Below are positions 1 to 5,065 of a DNA stretch of 5,065 nucleotides, piece by piece (position 1 is the first letter of the stretch; each line of letters opens with the position of its first letter). Below the pieces are notes generated by a model, which was not told the origin of the DNA, made no database searches, and saw nothing but the letters and a program-made list of their open reading frames with translations. Position numbers and translations under genes: made by a program. Source of the stretch: Pseudomonadota bacterium (lineage in GTDB: Bacteria; Pseudomonadota; Alphaproteobacteria; Rhizobiales; Xanthobacteraceae); NCBI GenBank assembly GCA_023433965.1, contig JAEYTQ010000416.1:1-5065 (forward strand), written 5' to 3'.

Positions 1-469
1 GCCGCGCATGCACGGCAAGGTCGCTGCCGTCGCCCTCGCCATAGACCGTGCGCTCGGCGTGGGTCGGCCGGAGCTTGCGGCGCTTTGCAATCGTCTCGCC
101 GTCTGGCCCGATCAGCCATTGCGCCAGATAGAGGCTGCCGCCGTCGCGCTCGGACAGGCCGATCACGGCGGTGAGCCCAGCCTTGCGCACGGCGTCGCGC
201 AGCCGTTCGGCCTGAGGGCTGTCATAAGACAGCGAGTTGTCGAAATAGCGCTGTACGAAGCCGCGGCCGATCGCCCAGGCCGGCGAGTCCATCCAGATGT
301 GCCAGGGATAGCCGGGGATGAAGGCCTCCGGGAAGGCGATCAGCTTGGCGCCTTTCTCCCCGGCCTCCCTGATCAGCACGATCGACTTGTCGATCGAGGC
401 GTCGAGATCGAGCCAGGCGGGCGCTGCCTGCACGACCGCAACCTTGTATTTCGGATGTTCGATGCCCAT
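1..469 (-). CDS. Nitrilase (carbon-nitrogen hydrolase superfamily), N-terminal 156 residues; 3' end cut by the window edge
   Basis: Nitrilases hydrolyse a nitrile to the carboxylic acid and ammonia in the cytoplasm (EC 3.5.5.1) through a Glu-Lys-Cys triad and a thioimidate intermediate. Read leftward from the ATG at 469, the protein opens KYKVAVVQAAPAWLDLD (residues 7-23), the usual first strand of the fold. The catalytic Glu is E48 in IAFPEAFIPGYPWHIW, and the catalytic Lys is K132 in RRKLRPTHAER, followed by the conserved E139 and VYGEGDGSD. The stretch AIGRGFVQRYFDNSLSYDSPQAERL (66-90, in two parts around F76) is typical of bona fide nitrilases rather than amidases or ureidopropionases. 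The catalytic Cys, expected near residue 165, lies beyond the edge, so an intact enzyme cannot be confirmed. GGAGG five bases upstream fixes the start at 469; an in-frame ATG at 481 would overlap that site. The gene diverges from an AraC-type regulator. Substrate range (aliphatic, aromatic or arylaceto-nitrile) cannot be read from this part. Confidence 0.93.
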   Translation of the reverse strand, partial: MGIEHPKYKVAVVQAAPAWLDLDASIDKSIVLIREAGEKGAKLIAFPEAFIPGYPWHIWMDSPAWAIGRGFVQRYFDNSLSYDSPQAERLRDAVRKAGLTAVIGLSERDGGSLYLAQWLIGPDGETIAKRRKLRPTHAERTVYGEGDGSDLAVHAR

Positions 470-474
470 CGCCG

Positions 475-479
475 CCTCC
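475..479 (-). promoter_or_regulatory. Ribosome binding site of the nitrilase gene
   Basis: The complement reads GGAGG, five bases before the ATG at 469. It decides between that ATG and the in-frame ATG at 481, which lies just upstream and would put the Shine-Dalgarno inside the coding region. Confidence 0.7.
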
Positions 480-644
480 ATTGCCTGTTGATCGGATGCC
501 ACGCCCGATGCAGTCTATCTGGCCAAGCCGGACGACCCGGCGCTCGACCGCGGCGGAACGAAAACTCGACTGGACGCGGGCTCCCCGGCCGGTACGGGAC
601 TTGCCTCCGGTCAGGCCGATCCCGGGCAATTCGCAGGGTGTGAA

Positions 645-651
645 AGGGAGG
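645..651 (+). promoter_or_regulatory. Ribosome binding site of the AraC-type regulator
   Basis: AGGGAGG lies eight bases before the ATG at 660, a strong Shine-Dalgarno at good spacing that supports this start. Confidence 0.75.
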
Positions 652-659
652 CTCTCCAA

Positions 660-1616
660 ATGCCAATCCAGTTCACGACGGACGACAGCCCCGGCTATCG
701 GCGGCTCGCCCTCTGGCAGGACATCGTCTGCGACGTCTTCGTCGGGCTCGACTGCAGGTCCGATCTCGGCAGTCTGTTTCGCGGCTCGGTCACGCAGGCC
801 TCGCTCGGCCAGGCGGCATGTTCCGAGGTTTGCTCGGACCGCCAGCACGTCCTCCGTACACCTTCGCGCATCGCGCGTTCGGACCAGGATTTTGTTCTCG
901 TTGCGCTCGGCAATCGCGGCAACGGCGGCGTGGTGCAGGACGGCCGCGAGACCGTCGTCCATCCCGGCGAGTTCACGCCCTACGACACCACGCGTCCATA
1001 TGAGCTGCGGTTCAACGACAGCTTCACGCAGACCATCTTCAGGGTGCCACGCGCGATGCTGCAACGCCGGCTCGGCGGCACCGAGACGCTGACTGCAATG
1101 TCGTTCGGCACCGACGCGCCGGTCGAGCGGCTCGCCTATGATTTCATCTTCCGGCTTTGCCAGAACGCGGACGGACTGGCTCCGGACACCGCCTCCGCGC
1201 TGTCGGAACAGGCCGTCGATCTCCTTGCGATGGCGCTGAGCGAGCGGCTCGGCAAGACGTCGCTGCCGGCCTCGACCCATCGCTCCGCCCTGCTCTTTCG
1301 GCTGAAGGCGCATATCCGCGCGCATCTCGCCGATCCCGACCTATCGCTCGCGGAGACGGCCGCCGCGCTCGGCATCTCACCGCGCTACGTCAACGTCCTT
1401 TTCACCGACGAGAACACGTCTTTCCAACGCCATGTTCTTGCCGAGCGCCTCGCCCGATGCCGGCGTGATCTCGCCTCACCCGTGCTCGCCCATCGCCACA
1501 TCAGCGAGATCGCCTTTGCCTGGGGTTTCAACGACCTCTCGCATTTCGGCCGTGTCTTCCGCGAGCGTTTTGGCATGTCTCCCCGCGACTTCCGGCAAAG
1601 CCAGTTGCGGCACTGA
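660..1616 (+). CDS. AraC/XylS-family transcriptional regulator, NitR/FeaR-like, probable regulator of the adjacent nitrilase
   Basis: This 318-residue cytoplasmic DNA-binding protein has an N-terminal sensor half (about 1-200) that resembles the AraC-like ligand-binding domain of the NitR/FeaR/XylS type. Visible pieces are RLALWQDIVCDVFVGLDC near the start and GEFTPYDTTRPYELRF in the middle. A C-terminal AraC DNA-binding domain spans about 209-315. The first helix-turn-helix is around 228-248 (LSLAETAAALGISPRYVNVLF) split at the turn GIS. The second, about 281-301, begins ISEIAFAWGFNDLSHFGRVF and runs into RERFGMSPRDFR, an excellent match to the AraC family signature. Length agrees with the roughly 320 residues of NitR, which activates a nitrilase gene in Rhodococcus. 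The gene is transcribed away from the nitrilase with 190 bases between them, the usual layout for a regulator and its target. The inducer (nitrile, amide or acid) is unknown. The family call is firm; the target is inferred from position. Confidence 0.93.
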   Translation: MPIQFTTDDSPGYRRLALWQDIVCDVFVGLDCRSDLGSLFRGSVTQASLGQAACSEVCSDRQHVLRTPSRIARSDQDFVLVALGNRGNGGVVQDGRETVVHPGEFTPYDTTRPYELRFNDSFTQTIFRVPRAMLQRRLGGTETLTAMSFGTDAPVERLAYDFIFRLCQNADGLAPDTASALSEQAVDLLAMALSERLGKTSLPASTHRSALLFRLKAHIRAHLADPDLSLAETAAALGISPRYVNVLFTDENTSFQRHVLAERLARCRRDLASPVLAHRHISEIAFAWGFNDLSHFGRVFRERFGMSPRDFRQSQLRH

Positions 1617-1671
1617 CGACCCTTCCAATCGGCCTGCACGACCAGGTCATCCCGCAGCAGAGCCGGTATGT

Positions 1672-1696
1672 GAGCGCGTGATTGGACGCGGCGCTC
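1672..1696. repeat. Inverted repeat overlapping the candidate -35 of the reductase promoter
   Basis: GAGCGC (1672-1677) is the reverse complement of GCGCTC (1691-1696), and the nested CGCGT (1675-1679) is the reverse complement of ACGCG (1686-1690). The element brackets the TTGGAC hexamer. It could be a repressor operator or chance in GC-rich DNA. No T-tract follows, so it is not an intrinsic terminator for the regulator gene. Confidence 0.3.
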
Positions 1697-1710
1697 GCTT
1701 GCACTATCCT
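1682..1710 (+). promoter_or_regulatory. Candidate sigma-70-type promoter for the aldo/keto reductase gene
   Basis: TTGGAC (1682-1687) and TATCCT (1705-1710) are separated by exactly 17 bases and lie about 50 bases upstream of the reductase start, in the 143-base gap after the regulator. The -10 matches the consensus at four of six positions and the -35 at three. Spacing and location are good, but the match is only moderate. Confidence 0.35.
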
Positions 1711-1746
1711 GACCATCGAGCCGCAGGGATCAATCAGCGGGCAGCC

Positions 1747-1752
1747 AGGGAG
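1747..1752 (+). promoter_or_regulatory. Ribosome binding site of the aldo/keto reductase
   Basis: AGGGAG lies seven bases before the ATG at 1760. It selects this start over a TTG at 1682 in the same frame, which has no such site and would add 26 residues not typical of the family. Confidence 0.7.
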
Positions 1753-1759
1753 CACATCG

Positions 1760-2785
1760 ATGGAATACCGACGCTTGGGCCGGTCAGGCCTGATGGTGCC
1801 GGCCTTGAGTCTCGGGACCGGCACCTTCGGCGGCGTCGGCCGCCTCGCCGCGTGGGGCGCGACGGACGCGACCGAAGCGCGGCGGCTTCTGGACATCTGC
1901 CTCGAGGCCGGCGTGTCAATGTTCGACACCGCGAATGTCTATTCGCTCGGCGAATCCGAGCGTGTGCTCGGGGAAGCCATCAAGGGCCGCCGCGACAAGG
2001 TCCTGATCTCGACGAAGGCGTCGTTCCGCTTCGGCGACGGTCCCAACGACATCGGCTCGTCGCGGCAGCATCTGCTCAAGGCCGTCGACGGTTCGTTGAG
2101 CCGGCTCGGCACCGACTACATCGACCTGTTCCAGCTCCACGGCTTCGACGCCTTTAGCCCGCCCGAAGAGGTGCTCGCCACCCTCGACGTGCTCGTGCGC
2201 GCCGGCAAGATCCGCTATGTCGGCGTCTCGAATTTCTCGGGTTGGCATCTGATGAAGTCGCTCGGTGTTGCCGACAAGCATGGCTTTCCGCGCTACGTCG
2301 CCAACCAGACCTACTATTCCTTGATCGGACGCGACTACGAATGGGAGCTGATGCCGCTGGGACTCGACCAGGGCCTAGGCGCCGTGGTCTGGTCGCCGCT
2401 CGGCTGGGGCCGCCTCACCGGAAAAATCCGCCGCGGCCAGCCCATGCCGGACGTCAGCCGGCTGCCCAAGACCGCCGAGTTCGGACCGCCCGTGCCGGAC
2501 GAGCATGTCTACCGTGTCGTCGACGCCATCGACGAGGTCGCGAAGGAGACCGGCAAGAGCGTCTCGCAGATTGCGCTGAACTGGCTGCTCCAGCGCCCCA
2601 CGGTTTCGACGCTGATCATCGGCGCGCGCAACGAGACCCAGCTGCGCGAAAATCTCGGCGCGGTCGGCTGGTCCTTGACCAAGGACCAGGTCGCCAAGCT
2701 CGACGCTGCGAGCAAGGTGACGCTGCCCTACCCCTATTGGCACCAGCGCGTCACCTTCAGCGACCGCAATCCGCCGGCGGTGTAG
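1760..2785 (+). CDS. Aldo/keto reductase, NADP(H)-dependent oxidoreductase
   Basis: This soluble (beta/alpha)8-barrel enzyme of 341 residues would use NAD(P)H to reduce aldehydes or ketones to alcohols. The start MEYRRLGRSGLMVPALSLGT is the classic opening of the YhdN/IolS/Tas-like branch. The catalytic tetrad is complete: D56 and Y61 in MFDTANVYSLGESERVLG, K86 in LISTK, and H127 in DYIDLFQLHGFD. Further family marks are GKIRYVGVSNFSGWHL, the strand AVVWSPLGWGRLTGK, and near the C-terminus a cofactor phosphate-binding segment STLIIGARNETQLRENL. Length is normal for the family (about 310-350), and no damage is seen. It lies 143 bases after the regulator on the same strand, with its own likely promoter and ribosome binding site, and 169 bases before the exporter gene. 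The substrate cannot be told from sequence; this branch includes aryl-alcohol, methylglyoxal and sugar-aldehyde enzymes. Confidence 0.95.
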   Translation: MEYRRLGRSGLMVPALSLGTGTFGGVGRLAAWGATDATEARRLLDICLEAGVSMFDTANVYSLGESERVLGEAIKGRRDKVLISTKASFRFGDGPNDIGSSRQHLLKAVDGSLSRLGTDYIDLFQLHGFDAFSPPEEVLATLDVLVRAGKIRYVGVSNFSGWHLMKSLGVADKHGFPRYVANQTYYSLIGRDYEWELMPLGLDQGLGAVVWSPLGWGRLTGKIRRGQPMPDVSRLPKTAEFGPPVPDEHVYRVVDAIDEVAKETGKSVSQIALNWLLQRPTVSTLIIGARNETQLRENLGAVGWSLTKDQVAKLDAASKVTLPYPYWHQRVTFSDRNPPAV

Positions 2786-2802
2786 GGCGCTTTCCAGGCA
2801 CA

Positions 2803-2837
2803 CCATGGGCAGGTGCGCGAAAGCCGCCTGCCCATGG
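2803..2837. repeat. Perfect 11-bp inverted repeat in the reductase-exporter gap
   Basis: CCATGGGCAGG (2803-2813) and CCTGCCCATGG (2827-2837) are exact reverse complements around a 13-base spacer, 17 bases after the reductase stop codon. In RNA this would be a stable hairpin, but no run of T follows, so it is not a standard intrinsic terminator. It may be an mRNA 3'-end stabiliser, an attenuating or processing structure between two cotranscribed genes, or a protein-binding operator. A further CCCATGG at 2862-2868 repeats part of the arm. Confidence 0.7.
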
Positions 2838-2917
2838 CTGCCGCGCCGCAAGGTCGGCTTCCCCATGGAACTGTCCGTGTCCTGCCGGGTTGCGATGCAT
2901 CTCGCAATTTCCTATCC

Positions 2918-2922
2918 GGAGG
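2918..2922 (+). promoter_or_regulatory. Orphan Shine-Dalgarno-like GGAGG upstream of the exporter
   Basis: GGAGG is the best ribosome-binding sequence before the exporter gene, but no ATG, GTG or TTG lies 5-10 bases after it. The exporter ATG at 2955 is 32 bases away, too far for direct use. An in-frame ACG at 2928 sits at the right distance but would be a very rare start. The match may be chance. Confidence 0.3.
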
Positions 2923-2954
2923 CAACCACGGCTCGGATCAAGCGCGCCTTCATC

Positions 2955-4376
2955 ATGTCGTCCGCCCCCATCGAGCATGCCGACGGCTTGCCGCAGCCGC
3001 AGCGCAATCAGGCGGTGCTGACGATCGCGCTCGGCATCATCATGGCGGTGGTTGACAGCGCGATCGCCAATGTGGCGCTGCCGACGATCGCGGCCGACCT
3101 CGATGCCAGCCCGGCGTTCTCAATATGGATCGTCAACGGCTACCAGCTCGCGATCACGATCTCGCTGCTGCCGTTGGCCTCGCTCGGGGAGATTGTCGGC
3201 TATCGCCGCGTCTATCTGGTCGCGCTGGTGCTGTTCACGCTGGCCTCGGCGCTATGCGCATTGGCGCACACCCTGCCGCTGCTCACGATCGCACGCATCA
3301 TCCAGGGTTTTGGCGCGGCCGGCATCATGAGCGTCAACGCCGCGCTGGTGCGCTTCACCTATCCGCGCAGCCAGCTCGGCCGCGGCATCGGGCTCAATGC
3401 GCTCGTGGTCGCCTTCTCGGCCGCGGCCGGCCCGACACTCGCCGCCGGCATCCTTGCGGTCGGAAGCTGGCCCTGGCTGTTCGCCATCAACGTGCCCCTC
3501 GGCGTGGTGACGCTGGTGCTGGGCCTGCGCAGCCTGCCGCACACCAAGCCCGCGAGCCGTTCCTTCGACTGGCAGAGTGCCGGGTTGTCCGCGATCACGT
3601 TCGGTGTCGGCATAGCGGCCATCGACAGCGTCGGCCATGGCGAGGCGGTACTGATCTGCCTGATCCAGTTCGCCATCGCCATCGTCGCCGGCGCGCTGCT
3701 GATCTGGCGCGAAACGCACATGACCTCGCCGCTGTTGCCGGTCGATCTGCTGCGAATTCCGGTGTTCGCGCTGTCCATTGCGACCTCGATCGCCTCGTTC
3801 TGCGGACAGGTGCTGGCCTTCGTTTCGATCCCCTTCTACCTCCAGAGCCGCTTCGGCTATTCGGCCGTCCATATGGGCCTCTTGATCACGCCATGGCCGA
3901 TCGCGGTGGCGTTTGCGGCACCGCTCGCCGGTCGCTTGGTCGAGCGCTATCCGGCCGGCCTGCTCGGCGGCATCGGGCTCACGCTGTTCGCCTGCGGCCT
4001 TGCCGCGCTCGCCTTGCTCCCTGCAGCCCCGACCCCGTTCGACGTGATCTGGCGCATGGCGCTCGCCGGCGCCGGCTTCGGCCTGTTCCAGACCCCGAAC
4101 AATCGCACGATGATAGCAGCTGCCCCACGCGAGCGCGCCGGCGGCGCCAGCGGCATGCTGGGGACGGCGCGTCTGCTCGGCCAAACCACGGGAGCTGCGC
4201 TGGTGGCGCTGCTGCTCGGCCGTTATCCGCTCGACGGCACCCGATATGCCCTGCTCACCGGCGTCGGATTTGCGCTCTGCGGCGCCATGCTCAGCATGCT
4301 GCGGCTCTCTCCGGCCGGCGCGCGCGGCGCCGAGCACGTCCGCGTACAGGACGACCAGCGCCTGCGCGGCGACTGA
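2955..4376 (+). CDS. MFS transporter, DHA2 (EmrB/QacA/SmvA-like) 14-helix drug:proton antiporter
   Basis: This inner-membrane protein of 473 residues probably exports toxic organic compounds in exchange for protons. Fourteen hydrophobic stretches can be counted, as expected for DHA2: about 20-42, 57-77, 84-104, 107-132, 144-168, 172-191, 208-225, 231-251, 269-296, 308-328, 335-356, 364-382, 403-422 and 431-450. Helix 1 holds D34 in AVVDSAIANVALPTIAADL. Helix 2 has WIVNGYQL. The loop after it has a variant motif A, GEIVGYRRVYL (78-88), lacking the usual Asp-Arg. Helix 4 has motif B with R114 in ARIIQGFGAAG, and helix 5 has motif C with G159-P160. GFGLFQTPNN (374-383) fits the SmvA-like group. 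I chose the ATG at 2955 because it leaves a short cytoplasmic N-terminus before helix 1. Upstream in-frame ATGs at 2895, 2865 and 2805 are possible, but the last lies inside the inverted repeat. None has a clear Shine-Dalgarno. Substrate unknown; the upstream reductase may be in the same transcript. Confidence 0.92.
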   Translation: MSSAPIEHADGLPQPQRNQAVLTIALGIIMAVVDSAIANVALPTIAADLDASPAFSIWIVNGYQLAITISLLPLASLGEIVGYRRVYLVALVLFTLASALCALAHTLPLLTIARIIQGFGAAGIMSVNAALVRFTYPRSQLGRGIGLNALVVAFSAAAGPTLAAGILAVGSWPWLFAINVPLGVVTLVLGLRSLPHTKPASRSFDWQSAGLSAITFGVGIAAIDSVGHGEAVLICLIQFAIAIVAGALLIWRETHMTSPLLPVDLLRIPVFALSIATSIASFCGQVLAFVSIPFYLQSRFGYSAVHMGLLITPWPIAVAFAAPLAGRLVERYPAGLLGGIGLTLFACGLAALALLPAAPTPFDVIWRMALAGAGFGLFQTPNNRTMIAAAPRERAGGASGMLGTARLLGQTTGAALVALLLGRYPLDGTRYALLTGVGFALCGAMLSMLRLSPAGARGAEHVRVQDDQRLRGD

Positions 4377-4493
4377 GACGGCCAACCCTCCGGTACATGC
4401 CACTCCTGGGCACAACCCCTGCGTGGCTTAACTATTCGGAGCATTGCCCCCTTGCCCTCCCGCTCCGGTTGCGCTTGATTGGCGGTGGGGAAC

Positions 4494-4499
4494 AAGGGG
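4494..4499 (+). promoter_or_regulatory. Ribosome binding site of the lipoprotein gene
   Basis: AAGGGG lies six bases before the ATG at 4506. It supports this start over an in-frame TTG at 4479, which would also place nine extra residues ahead of an otherwise perfect lipoprotein signal peptide. Confidence 0.6.
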
Positions 4500-4505
4500 C
4501 ATTTC

Positions 4506-4958
4506 ATGCGTTTCGTGGGAATTGCGGCGCTCAGCGTCATGCTGGGCGGCTGCGCGTCTGTCACGCGCGGCACGACCGAGAATATCAGCATCTCATCGAC
4601 ACCTTCGGGCGTAGAGGCGATCGTCAGCGGAATGGACGTTCCGACCACCTGCACGACGCCCTGCGCGGTTGTCGTCAAACGGAATGCCGACATATCGATC
4701 ACCTTCCAAAAGGAAGGATATGAGCCTCAGATCGTGCCGCTCAGCCGGGACGTACCGACGGCAGGGGCTGCCGGTTTCGCCGGCAATCTCCTGCTCGGCG
4801 GCGTCATCGGCATGGGTGTCGACGCCGCAACCGGGGCAGCCACCGATCACAAGCCCAATCCGGTCATCGTGACGATGCAGCCGACCGTTCGCGCGCGGCC
4901 GCTTGCACCGAAAAAGCCACGTGCCCCGGCGGCACCGCCTCCTGACACCGGAACTTAG
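4506..4958 (+). CDS. Small lipoprotein with PEGA-like segment, function unknown
   Basis: The 150-residue product starts with a lipoprotein signal: MRFVGIAALSVMLGGCAS, lipobox LGGC with lipidated C16 for signal peptidase II. Ala-Ser follows the Cys rather than Asp, which by the enterobacterial rule would not retain it in the inner membrane. Residues about 26-80 look like a PEGA-type surface domain: ISISSTPSGVEAIVSG, then a short Cys-containing loop TTCTTPCAVVV (C49, C53), then ISITFQKEGYEPQIVPL. A Gly/Ala-rich hydrophobic stretch follows at 87-109, with GGVIGMGVDAATG like a glycine zipper, then a basic Pro/Ala-rich tail (129-150). I recall similar short lipoproteins as common in Rhizobiales, often under misleading names such as translation initiation factor 2; nothing here suggests translation. 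It stands alone, 129 bases after the exporter, and ends at a strong terminator. C49 and C53 could form a disulfide in the periplasm. Function is not known to me. Confidence 0.85.
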   Translation: MRFVGIAALSVMLGGCASVTRGTTENISISSTPSGVEAIVSGMDVPTTCTTPCAVVVKRNADISITFQKEGYEPQIVPLSRDVPTAGAAGFAGNLLLGGVIGMGVDAATGAATDHKPNPVIVTMQPTVRARPLAPKKPRAPAAPPPDTGT

Positions 4959-4973
4959 CAAGCCAAACGAACA

Positions 4974-5001
4974 AAAAGGCCGGCTTTCCAGCCGGCCTTT
5001 T
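4974..5001. terminator. Bidirectional rho-independent terminator between convergent genes
   Basis: AAAAGGCCGGCT (4974-4985), loop TTCC (4986-4989) and AGCCGGCCTTTT (4990-5001) form a perfect 12-bp stem. Its outer four pairs give a T-run on the right for rightward transcripts and, on the other strand, a T-run (five with 4973) for leftward ones. It begins 15 bases after the lipoprotein stop and ends 20 bases before the stop of the leftward gene, so it can serve both. Confidence 0.93.
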
Positions 5002-5021
5002 CAGTTCACATGACCTGCCGA

Positions 5022-5065
5022 TCAAGCCTTGACCAGCGGCCCCTTCGAGGTCGGCCCCTTCGAGC
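5022..5065 (-). CDS. 3' end of an unidentified leftward gene (last 14 codons)
   Basis: Read on the minus strand, the frame from the window edge gives SKGPTSKGPLVKA and then TGA (stop codon at 5022-5024). Evidence that it is a real gene end is the position of the stop, 20 bases ahead of a terminator whose T-run also faces leftward transcripts, and the coding-like composition. The tail is basic and low in complexity, probably a disordered C-terminus. Too little is present to name the protein. Confidence 0.5.
   Translation of the reverse strand, partial: SKGPTSKGPLVKA
5037..5065. repeat. Two-copy 15-base tandem repeat encoding Ser-Lys-Gly-Pro
   Basis: CGGCCCCTTCGAG occurs at 5037-5049 and again at 5052-5064, a period of 15 bases. 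In the minus-strand frame each copy encodes SKGP plus one variable residue. The right edge cuts the view, so more copies may follow. In-frame period and conserved reading suggest a protein-level repeat. Confidence 0.6.

Larger units (their letters stand above)
470..659. promoter_or_regulatory. Divergent intergenic region between nitrilase and AraC-type regulator
   Basis: These 190 bases separate two genes that point away from each other, so both promoters and any operator for the regulator should lie here. I could not find a convincing -35/-10 pair on either strand, which is common for activator-dependent promoters in GC-rich alphaproteobacteria. Visible structure is modest. There is an inverted repeat ATCGG-N9-CCGAT at 491-509, a pair of direct GATGC copies 12 bases apart (495-499 and 507-511), and the palindrome CCGGCCGG at 585-592. 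AraC/XylS proteins usually bind direct repeats, but these copies are short enough to be chance. Confidence 0.5.

Noticed and set aside
222..1325. Open frame of 367 codons on the minus strand covering the regulator and part of the nitrilase
   Set aside because: It runs antisense to the regulator and through the nitrilase in the wrong frame. Composition is low-complexity Arg/Ala/Gly, and no family is recognisable.
1682..1759. TTG at 1682 as start of the reductase, 26 residues upstream
   Set aside because: The added residues do not look like the family, the TTG coincides with a candidate -35 hexamer, and a good Shine-Dalgarno precedes the ATG at 1760.
2805..2954. ATG at 2805 as start of the exporter
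   Set aside because: This ATG is inside the left arm of the inverted repeat, lacks a Shine-Dalgarno, and would add 50 residues of non-membrane sequence rarely seen in DHA2 transporters.
3252..4415. Open frame of 387 codons antisense to the exporter
   Set aside because: It is Ala/Arg/Gln/Glu-rich with no motif and no Shine-Dalgarno context, and fully overlaps a well-supported gene.
4479..4505. TTG at 4479 as start of the lipoprotein
   Set aside because: The extension would lengthen a signal peptide that is already complete from the ATG at 4506, which has its own ribosome binding site.
4377..4505. Terminator for the exporter or promoter for the lipoprotein
   Set aside because: Only a weak GCCAC/GTGGC pair and two TTGCCC copies are present. 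There is no T-run and no hexamer pair at proper spacing, so nothing firm could be annotated.
3125..4723. Open frame of 532 codons on the plus strand, overlapping the exporter and part of the lipoprotein gene in another frame
   Set aside because: Its translation is rich in Arg, Ala, His and Pro with no recognisable motif. The exporter frame over the same DNA has 14 helices and MFS motifs, so this is an out-of-frame shadow typical of GC-rich genes.
5037..5065. Tandem repeat at the right edge as a CRISPR array
   Set aside because: The period is only 15 bases with no spacers, and it reads in frame as part of a protein tail.

Overview
The window is GC-rich with strong third-position G/C bias, and the proteins read like those of a soil alphaproteobacterium of the Rhizobiales. 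The nitrilase and the small lipoprotein resemble Bradyrhizobium-type proteins. That assignment rests on recalled family resemblance, not on a search. It looks like ordinary chromosome: no insertion sequence, integrase, tRNA, rRNA or CRISPR array is visible.

Left part (1-1616): a nitrilase gene runs leftward off the window edge, and an AraC/XylS-type regulator runs rightward. They diverge from a 190-base intergenic region (470-659) that must hold both promoters. The layout suggests that the regulator senses a nitrile or a related compound and controls the nitrilase, as NitR does for a nitrilase in Rhodococcus. The window itself shows only the adjacency and the families.

Middle (1617-4376): an aldo/keto reductase with an intact catalytic tetrad has a plausible promoter and ribosome binding site of its own. 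After a 169-base gap it is followed on the same strand by a 14-helix DHA2-type MFS exporter. The gap carries a perfect 11-bp inverted repeat without a T-tract and a strong Shine-Dalgarno-like GGAGG that is not followed by a usual start codon, so the exporter start is uncertain. Co-transcription of the two genes is possible but not shown. Reductase plus efflux pump would fit handling of reactive carbonyl or other toxic compounds, but that is inference.

Right part (4377-5065): a small lipoprotein of 150 residues with a clear lipobox and a PEGA-like segment is followed by a perfect bidirectional intrinsic terminator. Beyond it lie the last 14 codons of a leftward gene of unknown identity, ending in a short Ser-Lys-Gly-Pro repeat. 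The two genes converge on the shared terminator.

I do not see a convincing undescribed system here. The points most worth a second look are the nitrilase/AraC divergent module, the inverted repeat between reductase and exporter, and the exporter start.
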